A model generated the notes under the pieces. It was not told where the DNA came from. It made no database searches and was given only the letters and a program-made list of their open reading frames with translations. A program made the position numbers and the translations under genes. Of a DNA stretch of 64,000 nucleotides, positions 58,280 to 64,000 are shown piece after piece. The DNA is taken from assembly GCA_021770245.1 (NCBI GenBank), contig JAETRI010000004.1, positions 57,819-121,818 of the forward strand, written 5' to 3'. Every line of letters starts with the position of its first letter. The first letter of the stretch is position 1. The DNA comes from Lachnospiraceae bacterium (GTDB lineage: Bacteria; Bacillota; Clostridia; Lachnospirales; Lachnospiraceae).

Positions 58280-60310
58280 TCAGCCCTGTACGGGTGTGAT
58301 GTTCGGGAGCATGTATTTGAAGCAGCTCCACCACCACCAAGGACCGTCATAAGGATTCTCTGCGTTGGGATAACCCTCCCAGTAGGTGGAATTCGTAGGA
58401 ACGAATTTCGTACCGGACAGGAAGTTGATCTCACACATATCCTTTACGCACTCCTGCAGGAACTCCGTATGAAGCTTATAGGCTTCATCGCTGTTGGGAT
58501 CCATGTTAGCCAGTTCATGAAGGATCTCGGTAACGCGGGCGTTGTTCCAACGCATACCCTGACCGGAACCGGTCTCGCCCAGAGGCTTAATCAGTCCAGC
58601 GTCAAATCCGCTGATAGCGGAATAGAAATCCTTCAGGATACCGCCGGAAGGCCAGTAACCGGCGATGTCGAAGTTACCCTGTCCGCCGTCCACATCCCAG
58701 GTCGCGGAAGACTTGGATGCGATGGTGCACTGGAAGCCGAATGCCTGCAGCTGGTTGTAAACAGCCTGCACGCCGCGGGCTTCCTGGAACTCGGCGTCAG
58801 CCAAGTAGCTCAGCTCAAAGGTGAAAGGCTTGCCTTCGTAATTCCACACGCCGTTAACCTTCTCAAAGCCAGCCTTTTCAAGCAGCTTGGTAGCGGCTTC
58901 TTCATCATGTTTCCACCAGCCGGCGCCAAACATGGTGATCAGCTCTTCATCCGTACCCTGGATGCCAAGGGAATCGGCCATGCGCTTCGCATAACCGGTA
59001 TCGTAAGGCTTAAAGGTGGTGCCGTCGCCCAGATCCAGTTCGAAATTCTCCAGCCACTCCTGCATCGGAATGGTGTAGGTCTCCTGCAGGAACTGCGTGT
59101 TGTTCAGAAGCGGGATCGGCGCCGCACGTCCTGCTCCGGAGAACGTGTTCATGGAAATCTGGTCGATATCCAGCGCAAGGCAGATGCCCCAGCGGAAATC
59201 TGCGTTGTCATAGGGAGCTCCCTTGCCGTGGGAGAATACGATACCCTTTGCGCCCGGGTCATCGGGGTTCGCATACGGGAACTCATCGTACCAGCACTTG
59301 ATCTTATCGTTCGCGCTGTTCAGGGTCTGGAACTCTTCCAGAGTTACTTCGCAGAGGATATCGATTTCATTGTTGATCATAGCCATCTGCTTTGTGGTGG
59401 AATCCGCAAAAGTACGGAACCATACGTATTTAGGCGGAACCTGGCTTGCGGTGTAACCGAACTCGGCTGCGCCCACAACGCCCAGGGTGCTGTCCTGCCA
59501 GTCTTCACGCAGTTCATACAGAACCCACATGCCCAGGGTATCGTAATCCTTTACCGTATACGGTCCTGCAACCACAGGGGCTTCATCCTTGAAGGTGGTA
59601 ACGTCAGCCTGCTGGGAATAGATATGCTCAGGAACGATACGATAATCGGTACCCCATACGGTAATGCCGTAACGCTGGGTGAAACGAGGGAAGGGCTCGG
59701 TCATCGTGAATTTCACGGTGTAATCGTCAACCTTCTCAACCTTGTCGATATAAAGGTTTGTGGCAGCGCTGCATCCGATCGTGTCGTTTTCTTTGATCAT
59801 GTTGAACGTGAAAACAACGTCGTCTGCAGTCACATCTTCGCCGTCAGACCATTTGATGCCCTGACGAAGCTTCACTGTCCACTCGGTAAAATCAGCATTG
59901 GACTCCGGCAGGCCGTCTGCCAGTTCGCCGTACTGTTCGCCCTTAGCCGTCTGCATCTCCCAAAGATGGGCGCTCATCATCTGATGAATACCAAATCCCA
60001 TGGCCGTACCGGACATGTAGGAGTTAAACTGGCCAGGCGTATCGGTGGAGTTCTGACACTCAACGATCAGTGTCTCAGCACGGGGTGTTCCAACTTCCGT
60101 TGTAAGGCCTTCTGCCGCAGCAGTACCTCCCCCCCCCGTTGTGTTTTCTTCTCCGCCTTCGCTGGAGGCAGGAGCTTCTGATGCAGCGGGGGTATCCCCG
60201 GATCCGGAAGAAGAATCAGTGGATCCCGAAGAACCTGAGCCACCGCATCCGGTAATCGCCACAGCCACAAGGGACAGCGCCATTACCATAGCAATGAGTT
60301 TTCTACGCAT
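58280..60310 (-). CDS. Extracellular solute-binding lipoprotein (SBP_bac_5 / OppA-like)
   Basis: A 676-residue lipoprotein: signal with lipobox VAITGC (Cys about 22), a Ser/Gly linker to about residue 60, then a family 5 binding protein (TEWTVKLRQGIKWSDGEDVTADDVVFTFNMI is the hallmark segment). It captures the substrate for the transporter encoded downstream. Family 5 proteins bind peptides, but some Clostridial ones bind oligosaccharides, so the ligand is open. In the linker a run of nine C on the plus strand (about 60124-60136) encodes Gly repeats and could slip. A consensus promoter lies at 60548-60576. Confidence 0.92.
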   Translation of the reverse strand: MRRKLIAMVMALSLVAVAITGCGGSGSSGSTDSSSGSGDTPAASEAPASSEGGEENTTGGGGTAAAEGLTTEVGTPRAETLIVECQNSTDTPGQFNSYMSGTAMGFGIHQMMSAHLWEMQTAKGEQYGELADGLPESNADFTEWTVKLRQGIKWSDGEDVTADDVVFTFNMIKENDTIGCSAATNLYIDKVEKVDDYTVKFTMTEPFPRFTQRYGITVWGTDYRIVPEHIYSQQADVTTFKDEAPVVAGPYTVKDYDTLGMWVLYELREDWQDSTLGVVGAAEFGYTASQVPPKYVWFRTFADSTTKQMAMINNEIDILCEVTLEEFQTLNSANDKIKCWYDEFPYANPDDPGAKGIVFSHGKGAPYDNADFRWGICLALDIDQISMNTFSGAGRAAPIPLLNNTQFLQETYTIPMQEWLENFELDLGDGTTFKPYDTGYAKRMADSLGIQGTDEELITMFGAGWWKHDEEAATKLLEKAGFEKVNGVWNYEGKPFTFELSYLADAEFQEARGVQAVYNQLQAFGFQCTIASKSSATWDVDGGQGNFDIAGYWPSGGILKDFYSAISGFDAGLIKPLGETGSGQGMRWNNARVTEILHELANMDPNSDEAYKLHTEFLQECVKDMCEINFLSGTKFVPTNSTYWEGYPNAENPYDGPWWWWSCFKYMLPNITPVQG

Positions 60311-60540
60311 TTTTCTTTTTCCCTCCTTGTATATTTTTGCGTATATCTAGTAAAATCCTGCGTACGGTCCGCCGTCGTGGTTGTGCTTATGTAGACCGCT
60401 TTTTCATAATAATCTCCATCCTTGCCAAACCAGACAGATTTTGGCGAAGCACAGCATTTACAGGACGAGTCCGCTCGCCTATACCCCTTGAGGCTTCCCG
60501 TCGCAAAATTTTCTAGCCGATTAATAGGTAATTTGAACAT
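60311..60540 (-). promoter_or_regulatory. Long leader of the Opp-type operon
   Basis: About 230 bases lie between the promoter and the lipoprotein start. As minus-strand RNA the middle part pairs GGCGAGC with GCUUCGCC (near 60445-60485) enclosing the small stem GGAC-UCG-UCC. Further on are G/C-rich stems near 60365-60385 (GTCCGCCGTCG region). An 85-codon open frame runs through it into the lipoprotein gene in another phase, but it has no good ribosome binding site. I recognise no known riboswitch. Confidence 0.4.
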
Positions 60541-60547
60541 TAAACAT

Positions 60548-60576
60548 ATTATAGTGCAGTTTGTCTATATTGTCAA
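60548..60576 (-). promoter_or_regulatory. Consensus promoter of the Opp-type operon
   Basis: Minus strand: TTGACA (60576-60571), 17 bases, TATAAT (60553-60548): a perfect sigma-A match. High basal expression of the importer is expected unless the leader controls it. Confidence 0.85.
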
Positions 60577-60693
60577 CCGAATCCGGTCATTTTGTCGTGA
60601 TATGGTGGAATAATCCCAATCCGCCTCCGCCTTCTTACCGCAGATATTACACAAGTTGACGAAGGATAACCTCGTCAGAATCCACATATCACG

Positions 60694-60757
60694 GGACGGC
60701 CCTGCGGGCCGGACAGGGGCGGCGCAGGGGCCGCAGGGCCCTTCCTGCGTTTGTCCT
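60694..60757. repeat. Dispersed G/C-rich hairpin family A copy
   Basis: gacggccctgcgggcc (60694 on) pairs in part with ggcgcaggggccgcagggcc (60721-60740); the right flank cttcctgcgtttgtcctg (60741-60758) is the inverse of the outer arm seen at 36700 and 32406. It lies between the Opp promoter and the peptide-operon terminator. Confidence 0.7.
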
Positions 60758-60786
60758 GGGGCCGGACGGCGTTTGATGGGACGGCA

Positions 60787-60838
60787 CAAAAAAGGGGCTG
60801 CCGCTTTGCCGTAATTTCCAGGCGATGCGACAGCCCCT
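60787..60838 (-). terminator. Terminator of the three-peptide operon
   Basis: AGGGGCTG and CAGCCCCT form the stem (with additional CGC/GCG pairing) and a run of six T follows on the minus strand. It lies 40 bases after the last peptide gene and isolates it from the Opp-type operon. Confidence 0.85.
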
Positions 60839-60878
60839 AATACCGTATGAAACTATTCTGTTTTTCCGCATGTTTTTC

Positions 60879-61028
60879 TTAGAAAGCTCTGGGCGCCACG
60901 TTCAGCAGCGCATAGCCGTTTCTTTTAAGCACTTCCCCGGGATCGTTTTCATTGCTCACATGCGTCAGGACCGCCAGGTTTCTTACAAAATAATTTTCCA
61001 CCACGTTCTTCATATAATTCTTCATCAT
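60879..61028 (-). CDS. Conserved small peptide, tandem copy 1 (49 residues)
   Basis: Starts MMKNYMKNVVENYFVRNL and ends DPGEVLKRNGY-ALLNVAPRAF. GAAAGGGTGTTGA is the ribosome binding site (ATG 61028 or 61025). Between the three copies the last 20 residues are almost invariant while their codons differ mostly at third positions (for example CTT AAA AGA AAC GGC here), which is strong evidence for coding on this strand. The N-terminal half is an amphipathic helix with a variable middle (VSNEN here). There are no cysteines, signal peptide or membrane segment. I recognise no family. It is the last gene of the operon. Confidence 0.85.
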   Translation of the reverse strand: MMKNYMKNVVENYFVRNLAVLTHVSNENDPGEVLKRNGYALLNVAPRAF

Positions 61029-61147
61029 TCAACACCCTTTCCTTTCTGTATGGGTATCCAGATTCTTTGTTTTCTTTTCCGTTCTAAGGTCCGGCCGTAA
61101 CGGTTTCCCGCCCCTTTGGGGTCCGGTCTTGTCGTGTCCCCTGCCTT

Positions 61148-61294
61148 TTAGAAAGCCCTGGGCGCCACGTTCAGCAGTGCATAACCGTTTCTCTTGAGCA
61201 CTTCCCCGGGATCATCCTCATGGTACACATGGGTCAGTGTAATCAGGTTCCTTACAAAGTAGGTTTCCATTACGGTTTTCATATAATCCTTCAT
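61148..61294 (-). CDS. Conserved small peptide, tandem copy 2 (48 residues)
   Basis: Starts MKDYMKTVMETYFVRNL, middle ITLTHVYHED, then the same DPGEVLKRNGY and ALLNVAPRAF as copy 1. Codons for the shared end are CTC AAG AGA AAC GGT. It is the most divergent copy in the N-terminal half (D3, M9, T11, YHED). AAAGGGGTGTTTTAGA lies before the ATG, and about 30 bases upstream (ATACCCA.ACAGAAA) are shared with the leader of copy 1. Gaps are 119 bases to copy 1 and 76 to copy 3. Confidence 0.85.
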   Translation of the reverse strand: MKDYMKTVMETYFVRNLITLTHVYHEDDPGEVLKRNGYALLNVAPRAF

Positions 61295-61370
61295 TCTAAA
61301 ACACCCCTTTCTTTTCTGTCTGGGTATCTGATCTCTTCTCTTTTCCGTCTTGCCGCTCTATGCTTCTGTC

Positions 61371-61517
61371 TTAAAAAGCCCTGGGTGCTACATTCAGCAA
61401 TGAATAACCATTCCTTTTGAGCACTTCCCCAGGATCATTTTCGTTGCATACATGCGTAAGAACAACCAGATTCCTCACGAAGTAATTTTCCACTACAGTC
61501 CTCATATAATTCTTCAT
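61371..61517 (-). CDS. Conserved small peptide, tandem copy 3 (48 residues)
   Basis: Starts MKNYMRTVVENYFVRNL, middle VVLTHVCNEN, then DPGEVLKRNGY and SLLNVAPRAF. Codons for the shared end are CTC AAA AGG AAT GGT. The only cysteine of the family is in the variable middle. AAAGGGGTGTTATAAA is the ribosome binding site. It is the first gene of the operon, 191 bases from the divergent AraC-type gene. A post-translationally modified or signalling peptide, a small toxin/antitoxin or a structural sporulation peptide are all conceivable; none is shown. Confidence 0.85.
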   Translation of the reverse strand: MKNYMRTVVENYFVRNLVVLTHVCNENDPGEVLKRNGYSLLNVAPRAF

Positions 61518-61601
61518 TTTATAACACCCCTTTCTTCAGGATTTGCTTTTTGGTTCCGGAGATGTTATGATGTTCTCCGTTCCGTTTACATTACGCATCA
61601 T

Positions 61602-61620
61602 ACCGCATCCCCTATGCGGT
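61602..61620. promoter_or_regulatory. Palindrome in the divergent peptide/AraC intergenic region
   Basis: ACCGCAT-CCCCT-ATGCGGT is a perfect 7-bp dyad with a 5-base centre, followed on the minus strand by TATGAT (a possible -10 for the peptide operon). A related half site acgcatca lies 10 bases left. It is a candidate operator for the AraC-type regulator. Confidence 0.5.
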
Positions 61621-61708
61621 CACCAGATCATTTCTTGACTTCTTTTAAGGCAATATTGATATATTAATCGGTTTGCTTTTGGAGGCGGCCGGGGGAGGAG
61701 GAGTTTTC

Positions 61709-62545
61709 GTGAATCAGCGCTATTATGAAATGGAAAGAGAGGGAAGTCCCCTGGGGATCCGTATTTTGTATCAGACCCTTCCGGGAGGATTCCAGCCGCT
61801 GCACTGGCATGATATGCTGGAGATCCTCTATCCCCTGAACGGGGATGTTGATCTCCTTCTGGACGGGGAGAGGTTTCATCTCCCCAAGAAAAACCTGACC
61901 GTGATCGAATCCCGTCAGACACACAGCTGCCTGATCCATGGGGATGCGGCCATGAATATCTGCGTCCATGTTTCCAAGAGCAAGCTGAAGGGCTATCTGC
62001 CCGATATAGAACGCTATCGGATTCAATGCATCCCGGAAAAGATTTCCGATGAAAAATTTCCCGCCTATTTGGAAATATGTAACCTGATGTCCCAGTTAAC
62101 CAGGCTGTACATGCTGGAAACCTCCGTCCTTTCCCTGGAATCCGAGGGGCTTATCCTCCAGGCCTTCGCCCGGCTCCTGCGCCACTTCGGGATGCGCGGG
62201 GATGAGGAGGCGCCGGAGGGGAGCCGGTTATCCACAGGACGGATCCATCAGGTGCTTTCCTGGGTGGAGGAGCATTACGGAGAACCCATTTCCCTTTCCG
62301 ATGTGGCGGATCAGGTCGGCGTGGGCCGGGAACATTTCTGCCGCCTGTTCCGGCAGAACATGGGGATCACCTTCCAGCAGTACCTGACCGAGGTACGGTT
62401 AAACCATGTCTATGAAGATCTGATGAGTACCTCCGATCCCGTTTCGGAGATCATGGAGCAAAACGGGTTTACGAATCAGAAGAACTTCAATGCCAGCTTC
62501 AAAAAGCTGTACGGATGCACCCCTTCCGGGGTACGCAGGCAGTGA
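61709..62545 (+). CDS. AraC-family regulator with cupin sensor domain
   Basis: A 278-residue regulator. The N-terminal cupin domain (QPLHWHDMLEILYPLNGDVDLLLDG, with HWHD and a HxxE-like pair) binds a small ligand. The C-terminal double HTH has ISLSDVADQVGVGREHFCRLFRQNMGITFQQYLTEVRL and VSEIMEQNGFTNQKNFNASFKKLYGCTPSGVRR. I use GTG 61709, which follows GGAGGAGG; the TTG starts upstream lack a ribosome binding site. It is divergent from the three-peptide operon and is its likely regulator. Confidence 0.9.
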   Translation: MNQRYYEMEREGSPLGIRILYQTLPGGFQPLHWHDMLEILYPLNGDVDLLLDGERFHLPKKNLTVIESRQTHSCLIHGDAAMNICVHVSKSKLKGYLPDIERYRIQCIPEKISDEKFPAYLEICNLMSQLTRLYMLETSVLSLESEGLILQAFARLLRHFGMRGDEEAPEGSRLSTGRIHQVLSWVEEHYGEPISLSDVADQVGVGREHFCRLFRQNMGITFQQYLTEVRLNHVYEDLMSTSDPVSEIMEQNGFTNQKNFNASFKKLYGCTPSGVRRQ

Positions 62546-62635
62546 CGTCAGCCGGGCAGAGGCGCCGCCGGGCACTCTCCGGGCCGCGGGCGAAAATGCA
62601 GGTGTACGGATTCTCAAAAGGACAGCTTTATATCC

Positions 62636-63292
62636 TCATTCCCTAAGGATGCGTTCCAGTTCCTCCACGCTGTCCGCGATACGGACGGCGCCGCTTTGCT
62701 CCAATTCTCCCGGGGCAGCATAGCCGAAGGAAACGCCTATGCAGGGAAGCCCCAGCGTCCGGGCTCCTTCCACATCGAACCGTCTGTCGCCCACCATGAC
62801 CGTCCTCTCCGGCGGGCAGCCGTCTTTCCCGCCCAGCTGCTCTATGGCTCGTTCGATCACTTCCTCCTTCTTCGAACGGCTCCCGTCCAGCCCGCTTCCT
62901 ACAGCCACGTCAAAATACTGTGCCACCCGAAAATGATCCAGGATTTTCTGCACAAAATATTCCGGCTTGCTGGATGCCACCCCCAGACGGCATCCGGCCG
63001 CCTTCAGCCGGGCCAGCATCCCGTCCATTCCCGGATATAAAGCATTCTCGCTCCACCCCACCCGAGAAAACCGTTCCCTGTATTTCTCCACCGCCTCCCA
63101 GGCCTGCTTCTCATCCATCCCATAGAACTCCCGAAAGCTGTCCTGCAGCGGCGGTCCGATAAAAGGCTCCAGTTTATCCAGATCCGGTTCTTCGATCCCG
63201 AAATGGGCCAGTGCATACTGCACGCTTTTCGTAATCCCCGGCTTGGGATCCGTGAGTGTTCCGTCCAGATCAAACAGTATCGTTGTGAACAT
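62636..63292 (-). CDS. HAD-family phosphatase (phosphoglycolate phosphatase-like)
   Basis: A 218-residue HAD hydrolase: nucleophile motif ILFDLDGTLTDP, motif II VASSKPE, motif III Lys in SRSKKEEVIE, and motif IV VMVGDRRFDVEGA. The cap is helical (FIGPPLQDSFREFYG). It removes phosphate from a small metabolite; the substrate cannot be told. ATG 63292, with GGAAGGAGAG upstream, overlaps the end of the Rpn gene by 23 bases. Confidence 0.9.
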   Translation of the reverse strand: MFTTILFDLDGTLTDPKPGITKSVQYALAHFGIEEPDLDKLEPFIGPPLQDSFREFYGMDEKQAWEAVEKYRERFSRVGWSENALYPGMDGMLARLKAAGCRLGVASSKPEYFVQKILDHFRVAQYFDVAVGSGLDGSRSKKEEVIERAIEQLGGKDGCPPERTVMVGDRRFDVEGARTLGLPCIGVSFGYAAPGELEQSGAVRIADSVEELERILRE

Positions 63293-64000
63293 TCGTCTCT
63301 CCTTCCTCATTCCCGCTTCGACGGCTTTCCTGCATCTTTGCCTCAAAATCCTCCATGCTCCCCGCCCGGGCCGCCAGCTTCAGCCAGCCTCTCAGGATTT
63401 CGGAATCCCTTTCCGCTTCCAGGCGTTCCCTGACCTTCTCCGGAATTTTTCCGCAGCCTTCCAGCAAATCCAAAACGGACTGCCGGATTCCTTCTTCTCT
63501 TCCTTCTTCTCTTCCTTTTTCTCTTCCTTCCTCTCTTCCCTCTTCTCTGCCTTCCTCTCTTCCCTCTTCCTTCCATTCCTCCACATACTCTTCCCACAAC
63601 ATATAGCTTCGTTTCACCTCCGGTCGTATCTTGATCCGCTCCGTGTAACCGTGCACCCTCTTCGTCGCCTCGTCCGTTGCATTCTCTTCCCGGCTCTCCT
63701 TCATATACCGAAGCATTCTCCCGATCTCTTCATTTCCACCCAATTCTCCCTCCGCGTTGAAGTAGTAAAAACGCAGGCCGTCTTCATATTCCAGTTCTTT
63801 TACTTCCTCACACCGGTTCCGGTTTCCTCCACCTTCACGTCCAGACGGATCCCTTTGGCATCCGGCGACAGCGGCGGGACCACTTTCTGTACCGTCACCT
63901 TCACGCGGCCGATCCTCCGGCCCAGCAGCGTCGACAGAAGCACCCGGCAGAAATCCTCCCCCACCTCGCCGTCCGATGCCAGCCGGTTCATCAAAAAATC
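63270..64000 (-). pseudogene. Rpn-family recombination-promoting nuclease, broken by internal deletion (runs off the window)
   Basis: The right part (64000 to about 63800) encodes the family N-terminus FMNRLASDGEVGEDFCRVLLSTLLG...RLDVKVEE, with the catalytic Asp/Glu-x-Lys of PD-(D/E)XK nucleases. The left part encodes the family C-terminus: in another phase NRCEEVKELEYEDGLRFYYFNAEGELGGNEEIG, then the coiled coil with repeated EEGREEGREEG. About 100 residues normally between them are missing. The join at about 63810 (ccggaaccgg) shifts the frame, so the N-terminal frame stops at 63800. A functional nuclease is unlikely. Its start lies beyond the window. Confidence 0.8.

Noticed and set aside
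58469..60181. Long plus-strand frame opposite the binding lipoprotein
   Set aside because: Antisense shadow in high-GC coding DNA; no start signal and no recognisable protein family.
60283..60540. 85-codon frame in the Opp leader as a real protein
   Set aside because: It runs through the ribosome binding site of the lipoprotein gene in another phase and lacks its own start signal.
60825..61667. Plus-strand open frames with repeated His/Ile-rich translations
   Set aside because: They are the antisense of the three tandem peptide genes. Substitutions fall at third positions of the minus-strand frames, and ribosome binding sites and terminator are on the minus strand.
61673..61708. Upstream TTG starts for the AraC gene
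   Set aside because: The GTG at 61709 has GGAGGAGG correctly spaced before it; the TTG codons lie upstream of or within that site.

Overview
The window looks like a chromosomal segment of an anaerobic gut-type Firmicute, most likely Lachnospiraceae. The clues are Shine-Dalgarno sites of the AGGAGG type throughout, a pyruvate:ferredoxin oxidoreductase paired with a monomeric [FeFe] hydrogenase, a BspA-type leucine-rich surface protein, LytTR/DUF3021 control of an ABC exporter, and a Tn916-type Xis/Int module. The species call is inference only.

Positions 1 to about 20,445 are an integrated mobile element whose left part lies outside the window. From the left it carries: a truncated secreted-protein gene with a long structured leader; an ECF sigma factor fused to a membrane sensor domain, with two matching ECF-like promoters (622-648 and 4129-4155); a candidate small RNA (4526-4613); a cargo/mobility block on the minus strand (repeat-rich protein, two DUF5688 proteins, VirD4-like coupling ATPase, ClpP-like protease, several unknowns); a repeat-dense non-coding region at 10,380-10,813 that looks like a replication or transfer origin; a divergent repressor/primase-helicase switch at 14,864-15,057; and xis and int with arm-type repeats at the right end. 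Two copies of a roughly 100 bp inverted-repeat element (5060 and 11282) lie inside it.

Positions 20,451-63,292 are host-type genes: a BspA/CHAP-like secreted protein, an IclR regulator, a glycosyltransferase-like membrane protein, thrS, amylosucrase, an ABC exporter with a LytTR/DUF3021 pair, a GH29 fucosidase, a three-gene ABC-2 exporter, a GNAT acetyltransferase, hydrogenase and PFOR, a LysR regulator, a two-component system with a MacB/FtsX-type transporter, a C_GCAxxG_C_C protein and a SEC-C protein, a second ECF sigma/anti-sigma pair, an XRE regulator, and a five-gene Opp-type transporter. Intergenic spaces hold several families of dispersed hairpins. One supplies the apparent ribosome binding site of the sensor kinase.

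The most intriguing locus is at 60,787-62,545. Three tandem paralogous genes for 48-49 residue peptides form a transcription unit with its own terminator. It is divergent from an AraC-type regulator, with a perfect palindrome in the shared intergenic region, and lies just upstream of the Opp-type importer. I recognise no family for these peptides. The window ends in a broken Rpn-family nuclease gene.
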